A stretch of 64,000 bases of DNA from contig CM061231.1 in the NCBI GenBank assembly GCA_030844895.1, positions 4,656,001 through 4,720,000 on the forward strand. The letters run 5' to 3'. This stretch comes from Ambrosia x helenae. Taxonomy: Eukaryota > Streptophyta > Magnoliopsida > Asterales > Asteraceae. Every line of letters starts with the position of its first letter. Positions within the stretch are counted from its first letter, which is position 1. Below, one piece after another: positions 46,441 to 56,760 of this stretch. The translations under genes were made by a program, and so were the position numbers. The notes under the pieces are model-generated. The model saw only the letters and a list, made by a program, of their open reading frames with translations, did no database searches and was not told the origin of the DNA.

Positions 46441-47160
46441 AAGGTTTGGTGGGCTTATTTGTTATGACGAAAAGGAAAGAGCCCTAAATCACGCTCGCTT
46501 AGGTAACGGGTCAAAATAGATACAGCTTCAAACGAGTCATTTTTAGTACAATGATCAAAACATGTTGGGGCGGGTTGACCCACAAAAGTTTTTGTGCATC
46601 TAATTAAATACTAATAACCAATGTGTTAATTATGAACACAAAACCAATATTACTGTATAATTATAATTTACTAACTGAACTAAACATGTTGCCCCTTTTG
46701 TGGGATTGAAGGAACAGCCTGCAGTAAGAGTTACTTTGTGAGATCTTCTATAGTTCGTTTCATTTTTCGTTCATGTTGGTATCAAAATATGGCGTAAATA
46801 GTCGCTTCTTTCTGATACATCTTAATTTCCATATGCATACAAGATCATGAGGAGGGAAAACTTATAAGTTCAATAGACTTGAATGGGTCACATTTATGAA
46901 ACAGCAAGAAATTTGACACACAGGACAAACCTCTCAACAACAAAATGGAAATAAATATATAACACAGATGACGCGGGACTTCTATTTTACAAGCAAATGC
47001 ACACGCTGACGCAAAACCAACGACTGGGCACTCGACCTGATCTTTGATGATAATCAAAGATCAAACGCAAGAATCAATCAAGCTCACACAGGCAAATAAT
47101 TGATGTGTGTTTAATTACACAGGGAAGACATGAACTTACAGGTGTTCTACTGTTCTGCAT
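46441..47160. other. 3' flank of SWEET2
   Basis: No second gene or element is recognised. The 3' untranslated region of SWEET2 should occupy the right-hand part; no AATAAA stands out. Confidence 0.35.
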
Positions 47161-49004
47161 TCATGCAACTGACTCTATTAAGGGTTCTCGGGGTCCTTGT
47201 TTTGATTGATTATTGTAGTAGAAATACAGAGCCAATTGCGCGATCCCTAGAATGGTTCCTATGCCATTTGGAACCTAAAATTCAAACAAAAATAGATTTT
47301 GATACTAATTATCATTAACCCAAAAAAAAAAAAAAAAGAAAATAAAAAAACAGAACTTTGCTTGATGAAAGAAGCTTACGTAGATGAAAGGATCGAAGTT
47401 GAACACTCCGTATAACAAAAACGAGGTGCTCATCAAGAAAGTGGAGAGTGAGAGGTAAAACGGCATGAATTCAACGCTTCTGGTCTGTATCACTACATTC
47501 TGGAACAAAAGAAACGATATCATTCAAAGTTTCGATATTTAATCGAAGTGATTATGTTATAGTGTAAATCCCACACGAAAGAACATACCATTACTGACAA
47601 CGGGGAAGCAAACATTGATATGAGGGTAGCACAGCTTAAAAACCCGATGAGTAGATGTCTAACTTCAAGATCCGTAACAAGCAAACTCCCTATCGCAATG
47701 GCTGCAAATAGACCAAAAACTGCCAGTAGTAATCCAGACATCTTGAACTGCAAAGACGAACTCGCGTTTAATATTTAAATGATCTTGATACAATCTAACA
47801 GATTATAGATATTCTAACTAAGTTCTAACCTTTTTGTTTTTTTCAGCATGTGTTATAAAGATAATTATGTATGTCAACTGGAAAACCGCACCGACAGAGT
47901 TGACCGTTGTGACCAACAAATTATCATATGATATGAACGGACAACCATACCAGGCGCAAATCAAGCAGTTCAAGAGGGCGTAAACGTATGGAATTCCTGA
48001 GAACTGTTCTGTTGATTGGTTTCTAATGATTCTTCGAAACGTAGGTCTGGAAATAAAGATATCCTTAAATGTTACGTTTTATTTCATTCCGAATAATAAG
48101 CCTTAATTTGGAAAGGTTGTTGATACTTACATTGGCGACACGAAAAGCCCAAAAGCAAATATGTTCCCTGCGAAAAGTAGTCAAAGAATATGCACCATCA
48201 CATAACATATTTGAACCAAAATTGCTAAGATTAAAGATACAAAAAGTTATAAAGACAACCCCATAAGAAGAAGATAAATGGAAAGTCTTTTTTTGTGCTC
48301 CAATTTCACATCCAATTTTAAGACACTTAACAATAATATGCAATCAAAAGTTCTTTTCTTAACAAAAGCATGTTCAGGCGGCATGACTCTTCATAGCACA
48401 GGTATATATCCATCCATACCTCAAACATAAGTTCTAATTCAAATCCCTAATTCATCACAAATAAAATCTTAATTTGAATCAAACAAGGTTCCACAAACAA
48501 CATTCAATCAAAATCCTTTGCATCCTACAAATTCAGAAGGCGATGGCGGCGCAGTTTGCCTACTATCCTTATGTAATTTACCCTTTTGATGGAATGAAAA
48601 CGAACATCAAACAGAATAACAAAACAAACAACATGACACACAAATCCCTACACAATTCCAATTTCCACATATCATTTCTACAACAAAGTTTCACACCAAA
48701 AGGACACTACTTTAGCGATATCCGGATGACTTTCTCTACGGATGTCTCCCAATACAAAATGTCATATGAGTTTTACCACAGTGGACTTACGCGTGATGGG
48801 TTTGCCCCGAAATCGGTAACCCGGGTCATTAACGCTGTCCACGATCACGGGCGTGAGTGTCTTTTTGCCTATTGACATATACCCGTGTGGTCGGGCTTTG
48901 TTGGACGTTAAAAAAACAAATAAATATATAAAGAGATTCTTACCAGCTATTCCAGCAGCCTGCTTCAAAGCCTCAAACGTTTGAGGCGAAACCAAAGCCA
49001 CCAT
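47161..49004 (-). CDS. SWEET2: SWEET2-type bidirectional sugar transporter
   Basis: Six exons join in phase to 235 codons: 48944-49004, 48131-48167, 47830-48046, 47589-47747, 47380-47499 and 47161-47274 (stop TGA at 47163-47161). All introns are GT..AG. The start is the ATG at 49004 (MVALVSPQTF). Seven membrane segments form two three-helix MtN3/saliva repeats, about residues 18-100 and 135-218, with a linker helix at 108-128. Conserved prolines are at 32, 52, 154 and 171, and the sugar-pocket asparagines at 82 and 201. Signature stretches are EQFSGIPYVYALLNCLIC, SVEFMPFYLSLSTFLMS and PNGIGTILGIAQLALYFYY. Length and sequence fit clade I SWEET2, which in Arabidopsis is a vacuolar-membrane glucose facilitator limiting sugar loss from roots. 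No damage is seen. Intron 1 (776 bp) holds only a fortuitous open frame. Confidence 0.96.
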
Positions 49005-49101
49005 TGGGTCAAACAATTATTATTATTCTTCAATTCTTGATTTCTTCAATGTTTTATCGTTAAATAAATTGGGTCACATGTGTGAAATACGACAGGTGAT
49101 G

Positions 49102-49190
49102 TTTATATGATCGTGTTTAGAATATTAATTTGGGTGATTGATGGAAAGGTAGATGATTGAATTGATTACAGGAACAAGAAGAATCACGTG
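49102..49190 (-). promoter_or_regulatory. SWEET2 promoter elements: TATA box and G-box
   Basis: On minus, TATAAA (49107-49102) lies about 100 bp upstream of the ATG. A perfect G-box CACGTG (49185-49190) lies about 180 bp upstream. The G-box is a known bZIP/bHLH target in light and ABA responses. Positions fit a core promoter, but function is inferred. Confidence 0.5.
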
Positions 49191-49431
49191 GCTCGGGATT
49201 TGCTACCCTGTATTGTAGTGAGTCAACTCGGATTCCAGCTGTGTTTCATGGATCAACTTTAACTTTTTCGTCAACTCTTCTTAAGTCCTTTAACTTTCAA
49301 ATCTTTGCATTCTTGTCCTTTCAAAACTTCGGTAACGGGGCGTGTCAGGTCAATCCGTTTCGGGTCTGTAATGGGCGGAGTCTAGACGTTTCAGGTCGGT
49401 TAGAGATGTTTCGGGGTCGGAGGTGTGCCAG

Positions 49432-49555
49432 TGTAACACCCCGCCTCTATTATCATCCAATATTGTTCGTTTTGCTCACTAGAAGCTTACGGATTTGTTT
49501 TCGGTTGCCCGAGTGAAAAGACAATATTGGATGATAATAGAGGCGGGGTGTTACA
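49432..49555. repeat. Foldback element built from Cassandra LTR end sequence
   Basis: A perfect 35-bp inverted repeat (49432-49466 and 49521-49555) begins TGTAACACCCCGCC and has the complement at the other end, with a 54-bp spacer. The left arm plus spacer aligns with the first 100 bp of the Cassandra-type LTR at 479 (shared CCAATATTGT and GGATTTGTTTTCGGT-like stretches). The flanks GCCAG / ACCAG suggest a 4-5 bp target duplication. It stands about 430 bp upstream of the SWEET2 ATG. Confidence 0.85.
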
Positions 49556-50417
49556 ACCAGCTTGCTTGGTTGGGTAGAGTAGGGTCGTTGCGTTCGCCAG
49601 TTTAGGTCAAGAACATTTTGACATCGATGACTGGTCAAAGATTCGAATGACTTTACTTAAATTTATTCAAATTTTGAAACGATTTTGAATTCAAGTAGTT
49701 AAAGGAATTTAAAGGAATCCATTTCCAATTCATTTGCAAACCAAACACGATCAAAAATGAAATTGAGATTTCAATTCCTTCTTTGATTGAAACGAACGAT
49801 ATAAGAAATGCAATCTAAATCCCAATTTCATCATATGTGAAAATGAACACTACCTTATGGTTTTGGTTTTGGTTTATTCTTTAAATCACCGTTAAAAAAA
49901 AATCTAAAAAAGCTTGTGGCTCGGAGCTTATTTTCAAAAAATCATTCGGAAATTGGCTGGGGTTTGTAAATTAGGCAAGCTTGAGCCAAGTTTGATACAC
50001 TCATTGGCTTTCTTAGATAGTTAAATTAACCACAACTTATAGAACTTTATATCCAAATAAAAAGACATGTAGTCTTTTAAGCCCTAACTCTCCATCTGTC
50101 ATCAAAACCTTTTCTTTCTTATAAGTTCTAAACATGTATCCAATCCAAACAAATTTGAGTTCGAGCGTAGGTTTCTGCTCGGTTTAAAATTCGATGAACT
50201 CGCCTTGGCTCGGTTTATGAACACTCACAAATGTAAGATAAATAAGAGAGCTCTCTAAATACATAGTATTAGCGTTACACATGTATTTTGTACTAAGCAT
50301 CTTAAGTACTAATTTGAGCTTGAATTAAAATTTTAATGACTGATTTTGGCTTGAACTTGAATACATTGTACATACGATTAAAAAGTTTATGACACTAAAG
50401 GGTTGTTGTGGTAAACA
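49556..50417. other. Unassigned, AT-rich, no gene
   Basis: Includes a MITE-like stretch of AATTCC/GGAATT words (about 49690-49810) without clear ends. No coding signal. Confidence 0.35.
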
Positions 50418-50425
50418 TGTGTTAT

Positions 50426-51225
50426 TAGGACTGTGAACGAACTGAACTTTCAGCGAACAGTTCATGAACTGTTCGGCGGGAAGTTCGTTTGTGTTCATTC
50501 ATTTAATAAATGAACGAACACGAACAAAAACTTTTGTTCGTTTAGTTAAACGAACGAACAGGTACAGAGGATGCGTTCGTTCGTTTATGTTCGTGAACGT
50601 TCGGTAATGTATTCGTTTTATGTTCGTTTGTGATAGTTTATTAGGGTTTTTAATTTTTAAATTGTTTTATATTCTTATATATTTTTATTTATTTTATCCA
50701 AATAAATAATATTTGTAAGGTAAATATATGACTATATGAGATTAATAAACCTACTTTTAGTATCTAAGTTCATTATATTTTCACGTTCCAATGCTGATGC
50801 CCTTCACCTTCGACACCCTCTACCATCCACTTCCAATAGACAATACTTTATTATGTTTACAAATATTATGTTAAGTACTAAGTATGTAAGGATAATTAGG
50901 TTATATTTAGAGTGGATTTAGCTAATGTTTGATGTGTGTGAATTCAATCTCATTCGAAAGTTAATATATGTCAGTTTGTGTTTGTTTCTGTTCATGAACA
51001 CCTATTTATGTCCGTTTGTGTTCATTAATGTTCGTTTATGTTCGTATGCGTTCATGAACAAATTTAACAAACGAACACGAAAACGAGTGTTTTCTTAACA
51101 AACAAACACGAACAGAAAATCTCGTTCGGTTAGTGTTCATGAACTGTTCGTGAACACCTAATTTTCTTAACAAACGAACACGAACAAGGTCTTATTCGTA
51201 TTCGTTCGATTCATTTGCAGCCCTA
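50426..51225. mobile_element. hAT MITE rich in GAACGAACA/TGTTCGTTC
   Basis: The left end TAGGACTGTGAACGAAC and the right end (on minus) TAGGGCTGCAAATGAATCG are imperfect inverted repeats. A perfect 8-bp duplication TGTGTTAT flanks it (50418-50425, 51226-51233). It is 800 bp long. The outer thirds are arrays of GAACGAACACGAACA in opposite directions. The AT-rich centre has no transposase. Confidence 0.92.
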
Positions 51226-51233
51226 TGTGTTAT

Positions 51234-51866
51234 GAATCTTGTTAGTTCCTTTGAAAACTAAGGACTTGATCTCCAATTTTGCTTAAAGCAAAACCCCAAA
51301 CATGATAACACACTATTACACATTCTTTTGTTGCTATTTGGTTTAACAAACATTAAACATTGAACCACTAACACCTTTCTTAAACACAATTTTAACAATC
51401 TTTGTAACAAATTAAGTCATGCTATTGTTCGTTTTACCTTTATGGGTTGCTTATCTAAGAACTCGTGATTTTGTGTTTACTTGATGAATTGCGTACTCAG
51501 GCAAGACGTGTCCTAAGAGAGAAGGTTTCCATGGCCATATAAAAAATAAAAAAACCTCTTTATCTGCCTTACTGATAGGACCAAAGGTGTTACAAATCTG
51601 ACAAAGAAAGAGTATATAAGTTCTAACACGTAATTTTTATAAAATAGGACCAAAATCGTAATATAGATATATCTGATGGACTAATGATGAAATTAATGTT
51701 CGGTGTAAATATAATTAGGCGAAATTCTACGCTTTCGGATTGTTAAAAGTTGACTAAATAAAGAAACAATTGATTTGATAACTTATCTTCATATAGGGGA
51801 TCATGTTATGTCCAGATACGGAAAATCTCATCTCAAATCTCAAAAGATTAATATAATAATACCAGG
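51234..51866. other. Unassigned, no gene
   Basis: AT-rich, with no recognised domain, terminal repeat or promoter. Confidence 0.35.
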
Positions 51867-52321
51867 GATGCAAACGAGTCGAGCTGCTCACGAGCTACTT
51901 GAGATCGGTTCGGTAAAAAATCGAAATGAGCCGAGCCTTATCGACCTTGAGCTTAAAATAAAGCTCTTTTATTTATCAAGTCCGAGCTCCAACCTGACAT
52001 GTGAAGCTCGCTACGCTCGTCGAGACTTATTGAGCCTTAGTGTAATATTGTTTTTTTTAATATTTAATAATATTTACCTTCATTTTTTATTTTTTTTGGA
52101 AGGTGAAGGTCTCAATCGGAGGTGGCAGAGTACTTTACACCCGCTCTTGCAGGTCCTGCCCCCACTCACACGCCCAGACTATGTTGTTTGAACCGGTTCC
52201 ACGCTGGGGTGGTGGTAGGCACAAGGCTCCCCCTCCCCCATTTAATATTTACCTTCATTTAATGTTGTTTAGTAAACGAGTCTGAACAAACTATTATTTA
52301 TATTATTTTTATTTAATATAT
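51867..52321. repeat. Decayed hAT-like repeat (GCAAACGAGTCGAGC family)
   Basis: It starts with GGGATGCAAACGAGTCGAGC and shares GTTTAGTAAACGAG-type words with the segments inside the 796-bp repeats (42805 and 45113). Its right end is cut by the LTR at 52322, and a SINE is nested at 52086-52243. Confidence 0.5.
52086..52243 (-). mobile_element. tRNA-derived SINE with 17-bp target duplication
   Basis: On minus it begins about AAATGGGGGAGGGGG, carries a B box GGTTCAAAC (about 52180-52190) and ends in an A-rich tail (plus TTTATTTTTTTT at 52086). The 17-bp duplication AATATTTACCTTCATTT flanks it perfectly (52069-52085, 52244-52260). The GC-rich 158-bp insert contrasts with the AT-rich surroundings. 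Confidence 0.8.
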
Positions 52322-53212
52322 TGATGAAGGGATAGGGTCCTAATTCCTAGCTCGGAGACGGATCCTACCCCACAACGTCGTTGATGACTACAAGACCTCC
52401 GCGGACAACATGCCATTCGAAAGACTAAGTATGTGAAGACAACAAACATCCGCGAAGCTCAATACCTACAAAGCCACACATGGAGTGCAATCCATCCGCG
52501 CAAGGCCCATCGCCCAGCTCAGCGATGGTTTGTCCCGGACCAATCACAACCTGACGTGTGTCAGGGTGGCCCACCAAGTCTGAGCGTCAGCAGGAAAGGT
52601 GCAGCCCCCCTTATCCCCACTTGCTGCACTGTTCTCCTTGGTGTCAGGTGTCACCTCAGACGATCTTCTAGAAAGAGCAGACTAGCAGACTGACGCCGCC
52701 TGAGACAATCTGACGAAGACAGAGAAGATCCACTTGTAGCCACTAGCAACGCGCCACGTGGACCAATGGCAGAGCGGTGCACTTTTCTTTCTCTCCTGCA
52801 TTTATTACATTTAGTTCAATACTGATTTTCTTAGTCCATTACTAACTAACTAGGCCAAAAGGAAGGCAAACCCATAACCCGGGCCCAAGCCCATCGTCGT
52901 GGTTATGGGTAAATGATAACCGACCCGTGTACCCTCTATATAAAGGAGCTCACACCTCCTTTGTCAAGGACTTCACTCTCTCGAGAATACACATATAACC
53001 TACAGGGCCAAACACCATTTTTGTGTTTGCTATCACGAGTCCTTGTGATTCTAGGTGGTCGCCTCCTTTCATACGGCCCACAGGTTTTCTTACAGGTATC
53101 GGATCAAGCCATGGTGTGGAGCGAAGAATTATATCCTGCAGCAACAAGAGTCTATCATCCCGCGTACCCCTTGTGAGATAAGTACCATCTAGTTATAGTC
53201 GTTGTTTCTTCA
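52322..53212 (+). repeat. LTR of a Tat/Athila-like Gypsy element
   Basis: An 891-bp block from TGATGAAGGG to TTTCTTCA. A TATA box CTCTATATAAAGG lies at about 52932-52946. It is directly followed by C and TGGCGCCATCCGT (from 53214), the primer-site style of Tat/Athila-type elements. No second LTR was found. The right end is set by the primer site; the left end is tentative. Confidence 0.6.
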
Positions 53213-53213
53213 C

Positions 53214-53720
53214 TGGCGCCATCCGTAACGGCTCAAACTTGTTTTCAAAAAACACATATTTTAGCCCACCCATAGCTGATCCCATCCCTAACCTTCCGGT
53301 GTTTCATGTAACAGTATACCTCGCCCACACAAGGGAACCACAGGAACTCCGGACACCATAACCAAACAAACTATTGCGCGGGTTTCCAAACCCGTTCAGG
53401 ATTTGGACCACTCGGACAGTGGGACGATATTGAAATCGTCCCCGACGAATGGTTCCTTCAAGAAAATATGTGCATAGCCGCGAAATATAAACACATGATG
53501 TCAAAATTTAAGAAAAAAATCAGGAAAATGACTCAACCTTGACTCCCCTTCGGGCAGACATAGCCGAAAGGAGAAAGAAAAAGAAGACGACTAGTCTGAC
53601 GGTCGTAGCGGGGGTCGTGGTGGAAAAACACGCGACCGGGCCTACGCCAAATCAACCGAGAAATTAGAGGGTTACCAGTCCATGTGACAACCGTCACCCT
53701 CATCCTTTAGCGAGTTGTAA
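53214..53720 (+). mobile_element. Primer site and remnant interior of the Tat/Athila-like element
   Basis: TGGCGCCATCCGTAACGG, then about 500 bp of degraded leader and possible gag sequence. No domain is readable. Beyond about 53720 the sequence becomes AT-rich and unrelated, so the element is truncated. Confidence 0.45.
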
Positions 53721-54171
53721 ATTTTATCCCTTCGCATATTTTGAAGTTCCATTTTTAATCCTCATCAATCCTTCTTTTGATTTTCGTTTTTATATTCTTG
53801 CGTATATACATTTGGCATTTGTATGTGTCATGTTTTAATCGTATAATCATGGGTTATAAACATTTATAAGTTACAAAAAGATTTTTAAGGATTATAAAAG
53901 TTTCAACTTAGAAACCTTGTTTATTTTGTTAAAGTTTTTAAGAATCGTTAAAAACCTGGTGGCGGGAAAGGAAAACCAGAATTTGGGTTGAATGCAACAT
54001 CTTTTAAAACTCGTGAATCATGTGCAATGCCCTCCCATCCGGCCCATACGAATGTGAATATCATATCAAAGTCACAAATTGCTAATACATTTTGAAAGCA
54101 TTCACCTTTTCCTCATATCCAGCCCATACGAATGTGCAAATTGCCATTTCTTTGGATATTGGTTCCTAAAG
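53721..54171. other. Unassigned, no gene
   Basis: AT-rich. Two related phrases, GGCCCATACGAATGTG (about 54041) and AGCCCATACGAATGTG (about 54121), are about 80 bp apart. Confidence 0.35.
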
Positions 54172-54451
54172 ATTAGGGATTTAAACCACCTCAGTCATAC
54201 CAATTATCCAATATTTCTAATATAACAACTAAAAACAATCAACATACAACATAAAGAAACCATGTATCTTTTTCAACATACAACATAACCATTCAGAAAA
54301 AAACTAAATTCAGAAAAATAACCAAATATTAGGGATTTAAACCACCTCAATCCTACCAATTATCCAATATTTCTAATATAACAACTAATAACAATCAACA
54401 TACAACATAGCGAAAACATCTATGAATTTTCAACATACAACATAACCATTC
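54172..54451. repeat. Tandem duplication, 156-bp period
   Basis: Both copies begin ATTAGGGATTTAAACCACC (54172 and 54328) and run through CAACATACAACATAACCATTC, with small differences. CAACATACAACATAA is itself repeated several times up to 54485. Confidence 0.8.
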
Positions 54452-54699
54452 TACATACAAACAACATCAATCAACATACAACATAAACATTCAGGAAAAA
54501 ACCAAATTCAGAAAAATCACCAAATTTAGAAAAATCACCAAATTCAGAAAAAAAAACTAATAGAAAAAAAAATCAAAAAAATAAACAAATCCATAAAAAT
54601 AACCGAATCAAACTTAACCACATCATAATAATGAATAAATAAATGAAAAATCAGTTTAATACAAAAAAAAGCGATGTACGAACCTGTTGTTGGTGGAGG

Positions 54700-54870
54700 C
54701 GCTGTTGGGTGGAAGAGAGGGAGGAGGAGGCGGTGCTGTTGGGTGGAAGAGAGGGAGGAGGATGCGACGTTGTTGGGTGGCAAGGAGAGGGAGGAGGAAG
54801 AGGGCGGCGCTGTTGGGTGGTGAGGAGAGGGAGGAGGAGGAGGGCAGCGGCCGGCGGGAGGTGGTGAGGA
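54700..54870. repeat. GGA-rich minisatellite
   Basis: Three to four units of about 58 bp built on GCTGTTGGGTGG followed by AGAGAGGGAGGAGG. The long Pro/Ser-rich frames on both strands here are artefacts of the repeat. Confidence 0.75.
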
Positions 54871-55639
54871 GAGGGGTGGGGCGGAGGTGTTGGGTGGAAG
54901 AGAGGGACATGAGAGGTGAAAGGGAAAGTGAGGTGGATGAGAAAGAAGTAGGGTTTCTGGTTTGGTACAGAGAAAAGAAGGGAAATGGTAGCAAGGGTCT
55001 TTTTTTCATTCAACAAGTTCATATATCTGTATGATACAACACTGAATGGTGCCATTAAGAGGCTGGTATTCTGCCAACCAAATAATACAACCTTTGTCCT
55101 ATTAAAAGGGGAACCTCTTAATCTCTACTACATTATAAAGAGTGAGCAATGGGTAAACATGTCCAACTTGGTAAAGTTAAGATGAGATGTGAAAAGTCAT
55201 GTGCTTCAACCCTCAAATGTCATATAAATCTTCCCCAAATTACCCTTCAATGCATTAAGTGTGACACCCGGCAAACTCAGGTTAGTAACGTTGACTAAAC
55301 TAGTAAGTCTACCTTAGCGAGTCATGCATATTACGTCCTTAACGGGGTCAGTCGAGTCGGTATGATGATTCTGGGAATCATCGGGAGTCGTTATGATGAT
55401 CCGCGGGGTCATCGGGAGTCGGTCCATAACTATGGGAACAAGGATCGGCGATTCGTGGAATCGCCGGGTTCAATGCACACACGAGTCTCGAGTCCCGGGA
55501 ATTGGTGAACGGATGTAAACGTGTTAGTTATCATGCATTATATGTTTGAAATCATTATGTGACTTACCGGTATGTGAATACGTGTTTAAATATGTTAAAA
55601 TAGTGTTTAACGCGCCAAAAACCCATTCCAGCACCTTAT

Positions 55640-55814
55640 AGGCGATTAGGAGCCTGGGGGGACCCCTAATCGCGTGAACTGGGGCGAGTACAAGAGGCTT
55701 GGGGCGAGTAGGAGGCCTACTCGCATGAACAGAGGCGAGTAGGGTCCCTACTCGCCTGATCTGGAATCCTACTCGCCTGTAAGGCTGAACTCGGGTCAAA
55801 ACACCTATAAATAG
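55640..55814 (+). promoter_or_regulatory. LTR promoter: palindrome cluster upstream of TATA box
   Basis: Palindromic units at about 55640-55672 (GCGATTAGG...CCTAATCGC), 55704-55724 (arms GCGAGTAGG/CCTACTCGC) and 55733-55757 (arms AGGCGAGTAGG/CCTACTCGCCT) are followed by another half unit. After 48 bp comes CTATAAATAG (55805-55814). Same layout as in the LTR at 5772. Confidence 0.55.
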
Positions 55815-56592
55815 AACCCTTAACTCCCCAAACACCCTTAGAACAACCCTAACTGATCCCAAGCCACCCACACACTTTGAAACATCTCTGGAACTCATTT
55901 TGCTACAAAAATCACCATCTCCAAGCCTACACACCTTTCTTTAACAAAATCCAAGGTGTGTTCTTTATCCTACACCTTTGTAAAGTTGTTGTTTTGATTC
56001 CCCAAAAGTCCAGGCCTTGTTTTGTTAAGTTTGTGTCTTTAAAACCCTTTGAAAAGAGTTCTAAAACAAGTCTACACCATAATACTTGCTATATGTGATG
56101 TATTTGTGCATATGATGATTGTTGGTGATTATAACATGAATGTTTCCATGAATTTGTTGTACTTCTGATATGTAGGTGTTGTTAGGAGGATTATCTATGA
56201 GTTTAAGCCCTTGATATGATGTTTAGGTGCAAGTATGCATTTTGACCCATTTGGGTAATTCTTGAAGAATAGGATGTATGATGTGATTCATTGCTTATTT
56301 GTGGTTAGAAATCATGTTAGGATGATGACATAACATAGAGATGATGAATTGCAACTTGTAGGAGATGAAATCTGATTGTTTCCATTTAAGGAAAGATAAG
56401 GTTGGTTGGTGAAACCTAGTACTTTGCCATTTTTGGAAATAATCGCACCGAGCCCGTTAGAGCAGAGGTAAATTGGGGGTTTTTGCTTGAAAAGGGTTGG
56501 TTAATAGTTTAGTTTTGATATTGGGTGTTTTTACATGTTTCGGATCTGATTTGGAGGGTTTAACGCGCGAAAACGCGCAACAGCAGGGCATC

Positions 56593-56760
56593 AGGCGAAT
56601 AGGGCCCTACTCGCCTGAAGCTTCATGCGAGTAGGAGCCTACTCGCCTATAGCTTCATGCGAATAGGCCCTACTCGCCTATACACTCTCTCCTACTCACT
56701 AGTTGACTTTTCCTAATCGCATGAAGGTTTCCTAATCGCGTGTACTGCTGTCGTAAACGC
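56593..56760 (+). repeat. Second palindrome cluster in the solo LTR
   Basis: Units at 56593-56616 (AGGCGAATAGGG/CCCTACTCGCCT), about 56627-56648 and about 56659-56679 repeat the GCGAGTAGG design. They are separated by a repeated GCTTCATGCGA linker. No TATA box follows closely. Confidence 0.7.

Noticed and set aside
48474..48875. 133-codon plus-strand open frame
   Set aside because: It lies inside intron 1 of the minus-strand SWEET2 gene, has no known domain and its composition is intron-like.
54651..55055. Long Pro/Ser-rich frames on both strands
   Set aside because: They coincide with the GGA-rich minisatellite and are open in several frames at once, as expected for low-complexity repeats.
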